64,000 nt of DNA from Rahnella bruchi (GTDB lineage: Bacteria > Pseudomonadota > Gammaproteobacteria > Enterobacterales > Enterobacteriaceae), in contig NZ_QZWI01000007.1 of assembly GCF_003614975.1 (NCBI RefSeq), forward strand, positions 124,001 through 188,000, read 5' to 3'. The translations under genes and the position numbers were made by a program. How positions within the stretch are numbered: position 1 is the stretch's first letter; every line of letters starts with the position of its first letter. The notes under the pieces are model-generated. The model ran no database searches. It saw nothing but the letters and a program-made list of their open reading frames with translations, and was not told where the DNA came from. Shown here piece after piece: positions 41,520-50,513 of the stretch.

Positions 41520-43004
41520 TCAGATAGTGTTATATTCCGCTTCCGCAGTTATGAAGCGTTCTTCCACCGCAGCAGAAGGTTTGCGTCCCATCAGGCTGAC
41601 AATCCAGATAGCCAGCGAGGCAAAGATAAAGCCCGGAATGATTTCGTACAGCTCAGTCCAGCCGTATTGCTTCCAGAGGATAACTGTAACCGCACCGACG
41701 ATCATGCCTGCCAGCGCACCGTTGCGTGTCATGCGTTTCCACATGACTGAAATCAGGATAACCGGACCAAACGCCGCACCGAAACCAGCCCACGCGTAAC
41801 TCACCAGACCCAGCACGCGGTTCTCAGGATTTGCCGCCAGCGCAATCGCCACCAGAGCAACCACCAGCACCATCAGACGACCCACCCATACCAGCTCACG
41901 CTGACTTGCACCTTTGCGCAGGAACGCTTTGTACAAATCTTCCGTGATCGCACTCGAACACACCAGCAACTGGCAGCTGAGCGTACTCATCACCGCCGCC
42001 AGAATGGCGGACAGCAAAATACCGGCAATCCACGGGTTGAAGAGGATTTTCGCCAGCTCGATAAATACGCGCTCACCGTTTTGCGTCACGTTACCTGCTT
42101 CACCCGGATTATTGCTGAAGTACGCAATCCCGAAGAAGCCCACCCCGACGGTGCCTGCCAGACACAGAATCATCCAGGTCATACTGATCCGGCGTGCGCT
42201 GCGAATGGTGCGATGGGAATCAGCCGCCATGAAACGCGCCAGAATGTGTGGCTGACCAAAATAACCCAGCCCCCAACCCAGCAGTGACAAGACCGCGACC
42301 AGATTCATGCCTTTAAACATGTCGGTGTATTCAGGATTCTTAGCGTGAATCACCATCATAGAGGTATCAATGCCACCGACCGCGAGGATGACGATCACCG
42401 GCGTGAGGATCAACGCGAAAATCATCAGACTGGCCTGCACAGTATCCGTCCAGCTGACCGCCAGAAAACCGCCAATAAAGGTATAGACGATAGTCGCTGC
42501 CGCTCCGGCCCACAGTGCCGTCTGGTATGTCAGGCCAAAGGTGCTTTCAAACAGACGCGCACCGGCAACAATGCCGGACGCACAATAAACGGTGAAAAAC
42601 ACCAGAATCACAATTGCGGAAATAATACGCAGCAGTTTGCTGGAATCTTCAAAACGATGAGTGAAGTAATCCGGTAGCGTCAGCGCGTTATTATTGGCTT
42701 CGGTATGCACACGCAACCGCCCTGCGACCAGCTTCCAGTTCAGGTAAGCGCCGATCGTCAGACCAATCGCAATCCAGCTTTCGGAAATTCCGGAAATGAA
42801 AATCGCGCCCGGTAAACCCATTAACAGCCAGCCGCTCATATCCGAAGCACCGGCAGAAAGCGCCGTAACCACGCTGCCTAAACTGCGTCCACCCAGAATA
42901 TAGTCATCAAAGTTTTTGGTTCGTAAATACGCGATGAGCCCAATTAAAATCATCCCGAAAATATAAACACAAAACGTCACCAGCATCGGTGTGCCCATTG
43001 TCAT
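41520..43004 (-). CDS. putP: Sodium/proline symporter PutP
   Basis: A 494-residue sodium:solute symporter (SSF) with about 13 membrane helices. Family landmarks include YILGGRSLGSVVTALSAGASDMSGWLLMGLPGA (sodium and proline contacts near residue 50), the GWGLGYFGQPHILARFMA stretch and SAILAAVMSTLSCQLLV. I chose the ATG at 43004 with GGAG upstream; the frame extends to 43133 as polar, non-family sequence. It is divergent from putA across a 526-base control region. Confidence 0.95.
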   Translation of the reverse strand: MTMGTPMLVTFCVYIFGMILIGLIAYLRTKNFDDYILGGRSLGSVVTALSAGASDMSGWLLMGLPGAIFISGISESWIAIGLTIGAYLNWKLVAGRLRVHTEANNNALTLPDYFTHRFEDSSKLLRIISAIVILVFFTVYCASGIVAGARLFESTFGLTYQTALWAGAAATIVYTFIGGFLAVSWTDTVQASLMIFALILTPVIVILAVGGIDTSMMVIHAKNPEYTDMFKGMNLVAVLSLLGWGLGYFGQPHILARFMAADSHRTIRSARRISMTWMILCLAGTVGVGFFGIAYFSNNPGEAGNVTQNGERVFIELAKILFNPWIAGILLSAILAAVMSTLSCQLLVCSSAITEDLYKAFLRKGASQRELVWVGRLMVLVVALVAIALAANPENRVLGLVSYAWAGFGAAFGPVILISVMWKRMTRNGALAGMIVGAVTVILWKQYGWTELYEIIPGFIFASLAIWIVSLMGRKPSAAVEERFITAEAEYNTI

Positions 43005-43302
43005 TCCATTCTCCACTTTCTTCTTATTTGCGATGTTGTCCGGCATCTGTCTGTCCTGACGCCCTTCTCTTGAAGGACTGCCAAAAACCTGCCGGGGCGA
43101 GATGATGGCTGAAACCGGCTGTAGTTTCAGCATTACTCTCCCTATTTTTTATATTTTCGCGTCAATCGTCAGCGTCAATAGCATGGCTGTTGTTCAAAAA
43201 TCCTGTCGTGCCGGATACTGGTTCAGCAGCGGCGGCATTTCAATTGTTTTAACAATTTTGATACCTAAAACTCACGCTTCATCACAGTTATCGTGTATCC
43301 GG

Positions 43303-43463
43303 GTTGCACGTTGCAACTTCGTCAGTTGCACCCGCCACAACCCTCCTGTCTGTAGTGTTATCCGCTAAAAATTGCTTTTTCAGGCGTCACCGTTTGTTAA
43401 AAATGCCAGATAAATCACATCAGGCATACTTCCTGCATTAACAGGGTTGCACAAGGTTGCAAC
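43303..43463. promoter_or_regulatory. PutA operator cluster (five GTTGCA sites)
   Basis: GTTGCA occurs at 43303-43308, 43310-43315, 43325-43330, 43446-43451 and 43456-43461. Two of these form GTTGCAAC. This is the site bound by the ribbon-helix-helix domain of E. coli PutA, which represses putP and putA without proline. The whole 43005-43530 gap contains no gene. Confidence 0.75.
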
Positions 43464-43530
43464 ATAGAAGATATTGCTTGCCATAAAGATAATGAATTCA
43501 CCTGAACCTTTTCATATGGAGTGGTTGCGC

Positions 43531-46500
43531 ATGGGTATGACAACGATGGGCGTGAAGCTGGATGAAGGCACACGCGACAGGCTAAAAGAGGCGGCGCACA
43601 AAATTGACCGCACGCCGCACTGGCTGATTAAGCAGGCGATTTTTTCCTATCTGGAACGTCTGGAAAATGGCGATGCGCTGCCGGAAATTCCGGCGCTGAA
43701 CGGCGCTGCCGCTGGCGAAAGCGAAGATGCCGCATTACCGGCGGTTCAGGAAATGCACCAGCCATTCCTTGATTTTGCCGAGCAGATTTTGCCGCAGTCG
43801 GTCAGCCGTTCCGCTATTACTGCCGCCTATCGTCGCCCTGAGCCTGAAGCCGTATCCATGCTGCTCGAGCAGGCTCGTTTACCGGCCCCGCTCGGCGAAG
43901 CTGCGCTGAAACTGGCCGCTGATATCGCCACTAAACTGCGTAACCAGAAGAGTGCAAATGGCCGCGCCGGTATGGTGCAAAGCCTGTTGCAGGAGTTCTC
44001 CCTTTCCTCGCAGGAAGGCGTGGCGCTGATGTGTCTGGCCGAAGCGCTGCTGCGTATTCCTGATAAACCAACGCGTGACGCATTAATCCGCGACAAAATC
44101 AGCAACGGTAACTGGCATTCACATCTGGGCCGCAGTCCTTCATTGTTCGTCAATGCCGCTACATGGGGTTTGCTGTTCACCGGTAAACTGGTATCGACAC
44201 ATAACGAAGCCAGCCTGTCGAAATCTCTGAACCGTATTATCGGTAAAAGTGGCGAACCGCTGATCCGCAAAGGCGTCGATATGGCGATGCGTCTGATGGG
44301 TGAACAGTTCGTGACCGGCGAAACCATCGCAGAAGCGCTGGCGAACGCCCGCAAGCACGAAGAAAAAGGGTTCCGCTATTCCTACGACATGCTGGGTGAA
44401 GCGGCGCTGACCGAAAAAGATGCGCAGGCGTATTTGCAGTCGTATCAGCAGGCGATCAACGCGATCGGCAAAGCCTCTAATGGTCGCGGGATTTATGAAG
44501 GCCCCGGTATTTCCATCAAACTTTCCGCCCTGCATCCGCGTTACAGCCGGGCGCAATACGAACGTGTGATGGAAGAATTATACCCGCGCCTGCTTTCCCT
44601 GACGTTGCTGGCGCGCAGTTACGATATCGGCATTAACATTGACGCTGAAGAAGCGGATCGTCTGGAAATCTCTCTCGACCTGCTGGAAAAACTCTGCTTC
44701 GAACCGGAACTGGCGGGCTGGAATGGCATCGGTTTCGTGATACAGGCTTACCAGAAGCGCTGCCCGATGGTGATTGATTACCTGACTAATCTGGCGCAAC
44801 GCAGCCGCCGTCGCCTGATGATCCGTCTGGTGAAAGGCGCGTACTGGGACAGCGAAATCAAGCGCGCGCAGGTGGAAGGACTGGAAGATTATCCGGTGTA
44901 TACCCGCAAGGTTTACACCGACGTTTCTTATCTGGCCTGCGCCCGCAAACTGCTGGCGGTGCCGAACCTGATTTACCCGCAGTTCGCGACGCATAATGCC
45001 CATACCGTTGCCGCTATTTATCAGCTGGCCGGCAATAACTATTATCCCGGTCAGTACGAGTTCCAGTGCCTGCACGGCATGGGTGAACCGCTGTACGAGC
45101 AGGTTGTCGGCAAGATTTCCGAAGGAAAACTGAACCGCCCTTGCCGTATTTATGCACCGGTCGGCACGCACGAAACGCTGCTGGCATATCTGGTCCGCCG
45201 CCTGCTGGAAAACGGCGCGAACACCTCATTCGTTAACCGTATCGCCGATGCCACATTGCCAATCGAAGAACTGGTTGCCGATCCGGTTCTGGCTGTCGAA
45301 GCGCTGGCCGCCAGCGAAGGTCAGGTCGGATTGCCGCATCCGCGTATCGCCCTGCCGCGTAACTTGTACGGTGACAAGCGCGTGAATTCCTCCGGTCTGG
45401 ATATGTCCAGCGAGCACCGTCTGGCTTCCCTTTCCAGCGCCCTGCTGCAAAGCGCCACCCATCCGGTAAAAGCACAACCGATTATTGATGCTCAGACTGA
45501 CGACGGTGAGTTCCTGCCGGTGATTAACCCGGCACAAAGCAACGATATCGTCGGGTATGTCCGCGAAGCAACGCAAGCTGAAATCAGCCGTGCGCTGGAC
45601 GCTTCTGCCGCCGCCGGGGCTATCTGGTTTGCGACGCCTCCCGAAGAGCGTGCCGCAATCCTGCAACGCGGTGCAGAATTGATGGAAGCGCAGTTGCAAA
45701 ACCTTCTAGGCGTGCTGGTGCGCGAAGCCGGAAAGACGTTTAATAACGCCATCGCCGAAGTGCGTGAAGCCGTGGACTTCCTGCATTATTACGCCGGTCA
45801 GATCCGTGAAGATTTCGCCAACGACACGCACCGTCCGCTAGGGCCGGTGGTGTGTATCAGCCCGTGGAACTTCCCGCTGGCCATTTTCACCGGTCAGATT
45901 GCTGCCGCGCTTGCCGCCGGTAACAGCGTCCTGGCAAAACCTGCGGAACAAACGCCGCTGATTGCGGCATTAGCCGTGGGTATTCTGCATGAAGCCGGTG
46001 TTCCGGCTGGCGTATTGCAGTTGCTGCCGGGTCAGGGTGAAACGGTCGGTTCACAGCTGGTGAATGACGAACGCGTGCGTGGCGTGCTGTTTACCGGCTC
46101 GACGGATGTTGCGGGTATTCTGCAACGCAATATAGCAGGACGTCTGGATCCGCAAGGGCGCCCGACGCCGCTTATCGCGGAAACCGGCGGTTTGAACGCG
46201 ATGATTGTCGATTCCTCCGCACTGACCGAACAGGTGGTAACGGATGTGGTCGCATCAGCTTTCGACAGTGCCGGTCAGCGTTGTTCCGCCCTGCGCGTGT
46301 TGTGTATTCAGGACGATGTGGCCGATCACACGCTGCAAATGCTGCGCGGTGCCATGGCGGAATGTCGCATGGGTAATCCTGAACGCCTGTGTACCGATAT
46401 CGGGCCGGTGATCGACGCCGAAGCCAAAGCGGGCATCGAAAAACACATCGATGATATGCGCGCCAAAGGCCGCACCGTATATCAGGCGACGCAGGAATTC

Positions 46501-47505
46501 ACCGCCGATCAGCAGGAATGGGCTCACGGCACTTTTGTGAAACCTACGCTTATCGAACTTGATAGCTTTGATGAGATGAAGAAAGAGATCTTCGGGCCGG
46601 TGTTGCACGTGGTGCGTTATGCCCGTCAGGATCTGGATAAGCTGATCGGTCAGATTAATGCGGCCGGTTATGGCCTGACGCTGGGTATTCATACCCGCAT
46701 CGATGAAACCATTCATCGTGTCACGCAACAGGCGCACGTCGGTAATATGTACGTGAACCGCAACATGGTCGGTGCGGTGGTTGGTGTGCAGCCGTTCGGT
46801 GGCGAAGGTTTATCCGGGACCGGACCAAAAGCCGGTGGCCCGCTGTATCTTTATCGCCTGCTGAGCAGCCGTCCGCAGGATGCCGTGCAGCAAACATTGC
46901 TGCGCCAGGACAGTGAACTGCCGCTGGATACGTCCGTGCGTGAAGCCCTGCTGGCACCGCACCGCGCGCTGCAAAAATGGGCCACGGAGCAGAAACATCG
47001 CGAGGAGCTGGTGGCAGTTTGCGAGCGTTTCGCTCAGACCAGTCAGGGCGGCACATTGCGTACCCTGCCGGGGCCGACCGGCGAGCGCAACACTTACGCA
47101 TTGCTCCCGCGCGAACGTGTTCTGGCGCTGGCCGATAATCAGGAAGATGCGCTGACTCAGCTGGCGGCAGTTACCGCCACCGGTTGCCGCATTATGTGGC
47201 CGGAAGCGCCATTGCAACGTGATCTGTTTAACCTGCTGCCAAAAGCCGTGCAGGAACGCGTTGATTTCACTCAGGACTGGCAGAATGCAGAACCGGTATT
47301 CGATGCGGTGATTTATCACGGTGACGCCGATCAGCTGCGCGAACTGTGTCAGACCATCGCCCAGCGTTCCGGCGCGATTATCTCGGTGCAGGGTTTTGCA
47401 CGCGGTGAGGACAACATCCTGCTGGAACGTCTGCTGCATGAGCGTTCATTAAGCGTGAACACCGCTGCGGCGGGCGGGAACGCGAGCCTGATGACGATCG
47501 GCTAA
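43531..47505 (+). CDS. putA: Trifunctional proline utilisation protein PutA
   Basis: 1324 residues, usual for enterobacteria. An N-terminal ribbon-helix-helix (TTMGVKLDEGTRDRLKEAA, residues 3-21) represses the put genes. A proline dehydrogenase barrel with FAD (about 260-610; IRLVKGAYWDSEIK, YPQFATHNAHT) follows. A P5C dehydrogenase domain (about 650-1110) has the catalytic Glu in AETGG and Cys in SAGQRCSALR. A C-terminal domain ends AAAGGNASLMTIG. It oxidises proline to glutamate. I chose the ATG at 43531, matching the E. coli N-terminus, with GGAG 9 bases upstream. Confidence 0.97.
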   Translation: MGMTTMGVKLDEGTRDRLKEAAHKIDRTPHWLIKQAIFSYLERLENGDALPEIPALNGAAAGESEDAALPAVQEMHQPFLDFAEQILPQSVSRSAITAAYRRPEPEAVSMLLEQARLPAPLGEAALKLAADIATKLRNQKSANGRAGMVQSLLQEFSLSSQEGVALMCLAEALLRIPDKPTRDALIRDKISNGNWHSHLGRSPSLFVNAATWGLLFTGKLVSTHNEASLSKSLNRIIGKSGEPLIRKGVDMAMRLMGEQFVTGETIAEALANARKHEEKGFRYSYDMLGEAALTEKDAQAYLQSYQQAINAIGKASNGRGIYEGPGISIKLSALHPRYSRAQYERVMEELYPRLLSLTLLARSYDIGINIDAEEADRLEISLDLLEKLCFEPELAGWNGIGFVIQAYQKRCPMVIDYLTNLAQRSRRRLMIRLVKGAYWDSEIKRAQVEGLEDYPVYTRKVYTDVSYLACARKLLAVPNLIYPQFATHNAHTVAAIYQLAGNNYYPGQYEFQCLHGMGEPLYEQVVGKISEGKLNRPCRIYAPVGTHETLLAYLVRRLLENGANTSFVNRIADATLPIEELVADPVLAVEALAASEGQVGLPHPRIALPRNLYGDKRVNSSGLDMSSEHRLASLSSALLQSATHPVKAQPIIDAQTDDGEFLPVINPAQSNDIVGYVREATQAEISRALDASAAAGAIWFATPPEERAAILQRGAELMEAQLQNLLGVLVREAGKTFNNAIAEVREAVDFLHYYAGQIREDFANDTHRPLGPVVCISPWNFPLAIFTGQIAAALAAGNSVLAKPAEQTPLIAALAVGILHEAGVPAGVLQLLPGQGETVGSQLVNDERVRGVLFTGSTDVAGILQRNIAGRLDPQGRPTPLIAETGGLNAMIVDSSALTEQVVTDVVASAFDSAGQRCSALRVLCIQDDVADHTLQMLRGAMAECRMGNPERLCTDIGPVIDAEAKAGIEKHIDDMRAKGRTVYQATQEFTADQQEWAHGTFVKPTLIELDSFDEMKKEIFGPVLHVVRYARQDLDKLIGQINAAGYGLTLGIHTRIDETIHRVTQQAHVGNMYVNRNMVGAVVGVQPFGGEGLSGTGPKAGGPLYLYRLLSSRPQDAVQQTLLRQDSELPLDTSVREALLAPHRALQKWATEQKHREELVAVCERFAQTSQGGTLRTLPGPTGERNTYALLPRERVLALADNQEDALTQLAAVTATGCRIMWPEAPLQRDLFNLLPKAVQERVDFTQDWQNAEPVFDAVIYHGDADQLRELCQTIAQRSGAIISVQGFARGEDNILLERLLHERSLSVNTAAAGGNASLMTIG

Positions 47506-47511
47506 GTCTGA

Positions 47512-47553
47512 CGTGCTCCTTGTGCAAATTATCGCGGAGGGAGCACGATTTTT
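47512..47553 (+). terminator. Terminator of putA
   Basis: CGTGCTCC/GGAGCACG stem with a long loop, followed by ATTTTT. Confidence 0.6.
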
Positions 47554-47565
47554 ACGAATGAAAGC

Positions 47566-48234
47566 TTAACAAGTCCTTTCGGTTTTATTGCCGAGCCATA
47601 TTCCGGTGCCGATTTGCCAGCCGGTGATGGTGTAGACCGAAAGACGCTCGATGAGTCCGACCGGTAAAACATCCAACGAGATAGTCACCATGCTGATGAG
47701 TCCGAGACTGCCCAGAATCAGACTCAGAAGCGCAAATCCCCGCCAGCCATCTTGCTGACGTTTTATCCATCCCGCCGACAGTAAACACAGATTTCCACCC
47801 GCAATCGCCAGCACTGCGCCGGTCTGATGAACCGTAATTCCGCCCGTTCCTCCGCCACTGTGAAAAGCAGCGATCATCACGCCGCCGAGCCCATGCAGCA
47901 GACCGAATAATACAAACGCGCGTTCTCCCTGCCCTTTAAAAACGGGACGTAATAACCAGCAGGCCAGAAAAAATAATATGCCTTCTGCTGCGAAACCGGC
48001 GTTCATCACATTGTGCAGGGGCGAACAAATATCTCTGCCGTCAGGCGTCGCATCGCAGGACGCGATACCCAAATCACTGATGTAATTATGCAGCCAGGAA
48101 TAAGCCGGACTGCGCCAGCCGGACGCGCTGATATTTTCGGCCAGCAAATAAATCATCCCGCCCGCGGCGAAACACAGCGCCCCGGTTTTATGCCCTTCAG
48201 ATGACGTTTTCTGCTTTTCAGATGAGATGTGCAT
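47566..48234 (-). CDS. DUF998-type membrane protein
   Basis: 222 residues with six likely helices. GWRSPAYSWLHNYISDLGI near the N-terminus, PLHNVMNAGF and GLLHGLGGVMIAAFHS are the patterns I associate with DUF998. Function unknown. It stands alone between putA and the binding-protein gene. Confidence 0.7.
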   Translation of the reverse strand: MHISSEKQKTSSEGHKTGALCFAAGGMIYLLAENISASGWRSPAYSWLHNYISDLGIASCDATPDGRDICSPLHNVMNAGFAAEGILFFLACWLLRPVFKGQGERAFVLFGLLHGLGGVMIAAFHSGGGTGGITVHQTGAVLAIAGGNLCLLSAGWIKRQQDGWRGFALLSLILGSLGLISMVTISLDVLPVGLIERLSVYTITGWQIGTGIWLGNKTERTC

Positions 48235-48279
48235 GAGAGTCTTAGTGATATCGCGGTGAAGTAATAGTAGCGGAAATTA

Positions 48280-48311
48280 CACGATAAAAGAGGGAGGACA
48301 AGTGTCCTCCC
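48280..48311 (-). terminator. Terminator of the binding-protein gene
   Basis: GGGAGGAC/GTCCTCCC stem with a 4-base loop, followed on the minus strand by CTCTTTTA. Confidence 0.65.
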
Positions 48312-48352
48312 TGCGCATGTGAATGTCGGAACCCATCGGGACTGGCCGGAGG

Positions 48353-49930
48353 TTACTCCTTACTCACCGTATCAAGATACAGCTGACTGCCCGCCACGTT
48401 CTGGCTCGCCCCCTTCACGTTGTCACGGATTGCCACCAGCAATTTGCTTTGCAACGCCACCACGAATGGCGAACTTTTTTGCAGCTCACGTTGTAAATCG
48501 GCATACAGCGCTTTGCGTTTTTCCGGATCGGATTCTGCGGCTGCGGCTCGCGTCTGTTTGCTGATTTCAGGAATAACCCACTGAATACGCTGAGCCAGCG
48601 TTTTCGGGCCATTCGGCACGTTATACGCAAAAGTGCTGGCGTTGGTATTCGGATCCAGATAATCCGCACCCCAGTAGGTGAAGATGGACTGGAATTTGTG
48701 CGCCCGCATACGGGTCAGCACATCGCTTTCCACCAACGGATGCACGACTAAATTGATGTCGGCTTTAGCAAAACTGGCCTGTAATGCCTGCGCGATATCA
48801 GAATATGGCGGCTGGTTAATGACGATTAAATCAATTTTAGTGCCCGGCGCGATCCCCCCTTTGCTGAGAATGGTTTTGGCTTTCGCCACATCGTATTTGA
48901 ATGGCTGGTCGTCAATCGCACCGGCCAGACCGTCAGGCAGGAATGTCTGATGGATGCCGTACTGCCCTTTGAGCAGATCAGTCGAAATCCCCTGATAATC
49001 CACCAGCCAGCGTGCCGCTTCCCATAACGCCGGATTCGCCAGTGCCGGTTGTGTGGTGTCGCCGACGTTAAACGCCAGATAGAACACTTTTGCCGCCGGG
49101 AACTGCGCCACATGCACGCCTTTCTCTTTTTGCAGCGAGCTGAACTGGTCTGCACCCAGGTCATACGCCACGTCAGCATCACCATTAAGCACCAGTAACC
49201 GGCGGGTGGACGGGTCGCCGACGTTTTTAAAGAGTACGTTCTCCAGTTTTGCTAAAGGTTTAGCGTTCTGATTACGTTTAAAGATTAAGGCTTCATGCGG
49301 CACATAATTACGCACTTCAAACGCACCGCTTCCTGCCGAGCGTGAACGCAGCCAGCTGTTACCGAAATCGTTCTGCTCGACATGTTCTTTCAGCAGTTTG
49401 CTGTCAACTATTCCGGCGACGGGCGCGGATAAGATACTCAGCACTAAGCCGCTGCCGATATCCGCAGGCCAGCTAAGCTGCACCTTATCATCACTCAGTT
49501 TTTTCAGGTTTCCGTCGACGTTTTCCGGCGTCCAACCCAGTTCTCCCAGAATAAATGACGGGCTTTTATTGAGTTTGACCACGCGGGTAAAGGAGTAAAT
49601 GACGTCATCTGCGGTCAGCGGATTGCCGCTGGCAAATTTCTGGCCGGGTTTAAGGGTGAAAATCAGGCTATGACCGTCCGGCCCCGGCTGCCAGCTGGCG
49701 GCAGCATCGGGACCCAGTTTATCCGGGTGCTGGCGGTCAGAAGCCACCAGTTGCTGATACAGATTCACCAGATTGCCGGAACTGACCGTTTCAAAACTTT
49801 CAGCCGGATCCAGGCTGATAATACCTTCGAGCGAACCGGCCACCACCAGCGTATCGGCGGGCGTTGCGGCGTCCACGCGGGTGACCGCCATCATGAGCAA
49901 AAATAACAGGGAAGGAACACGGACTTTCAT
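48353..49930 (-). CDS. ABC transporter substrate-binding protein, family 5 (peptide/nickel type)
   Basis: About 525 residues, a Sec signal peptide (VRVPSLLFLLMMAVTRVDAA) and the SBP_bac_5 layout (SLDPAESFE, LTADDVIYSFTRV, TYWGADYLDPN, AYNVPNG). It binds peptides or similar ligands in the periplasm. No permease or ATPase gene is next to it, so it is an orphan that must dock to a transporter elsewhere. I chose the ATG at 49930 with GGAG about 10 bases before. Confidence 0.85.
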   Translation of the reverse strand: MKVRVPSLLFLLMMAVTRVDAATPADTLVVAGSLEGIISLDPAESFETVSSGNLVNLYQQLVASDRQHPDKLGPDAAASWQPGPDGHSLIFTLKPGQKFASGNPLTADDVIYSFTRVVKLNKSPSFILGELGWTPENVDGNLKKLSDDKVQLSWPADIGSGLVLSILSAPVAGIVDSKLLKEHVEQNDFGNSWLRSRSAGSGAFEVRNYVPHEALIFKRNQNAKPLAKLENVLFKNVGDPSTRRLLVLNGDADVAYDLGADQFSSLQKEKGVHVAQFPAAKVFYLAFNVGDTTQPALANPALWEAARWLVDYQGISTDLLKGQYGIHQTFLPDGLAGAIDDQPFKYDVAKAKTILSKGGIAPGTKIDLIVINQPPYSDIAQALQASFAKADINLVVHPLVESDVLTRMRAHKFQSIFTYWGADYLDPNTNASTFAYNVPNGPKTLAQRIQWVIPEISKQTRAAAAESDPEKRKALYADLQRELQKSSPFVVALQSKLLVAIRDNVKGASQNVAGSQLYLDTVSKE

Positions 49931-50095
49931 TGAGGTCATACTCCACAGGTGAAAAGGCAATTTTTTCGAGTGTAGAGTGTCGGCGGCACAGCCAGAACCA
50001 TGAAATAACGCTATGTATTTCAGGAAAATAGATTAAGAGGCGGGAATGGGGAATGACACGAATGGGGTGTGGGGCGCACCGGAATGCGCCTTGCC

Positions 50096-50512
50096 TTACT
50101 GATAGTTCACAATCACCTGATTACTGACTACCCGCAGCGGCGTATTTAGCGCGCCCGCACCGGGCACGAAATACACAAATCTCAGCGGGGAAATCGCGGC
50201 CTGACCATAAAATGATTTCGTCATTCCGCCCTCGGCATCCAGTGCAACACAGTGATTCTGCGTATTACATAACTGCACCTGCAATCCCGCCGGTCTTGCG
50301 CCGAGCAATTCAACCTTCCAACTGATGCTGGTGATGGTCGCAGAAGTCCGCTGTCTGACCGGTGCGGAATTCGTCGCTGCCAGTGCCGCCGATGACATCA
50401 TCACGCCACGATTTTGCAGCGTGACGCCGTGGCGGGTGTCAGACCATGAGCCTGTTGCAGCCATCGCAGACAGACTCAGGCTGCCCAGCAGCATTATCAC
50501 CACGCGGCGCAT
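50096..50512 (-). CDS. flhE: Flagellar protein FlhE
   Basis: 138 residues with a signal peptide (MRRVVIMLLGSLSLSAMAATG) and the family pattern GSWSDTRHGVTLQNRGVMMSS. FlhE is a periplasmic protein that limits proton leak through the flagellar export apparatus. Last gene of flhBAE, starting one base after the flhA stop. Confidence 0.92.
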   Translation of the reverse strand: MRRVVIMLLGSLSLSAMAATGSWSDTRHGVTLQNRGVMMSSAALAATNSAPVRQRTSATITSISWKVELLGARPAGLQVQLCNTQNHCVALDAEGGMTKSFYGQAAISPLRFVYFVPGAGALNTPLRVVSNQVIVNYQ

Positions 50513-50513
50513 A

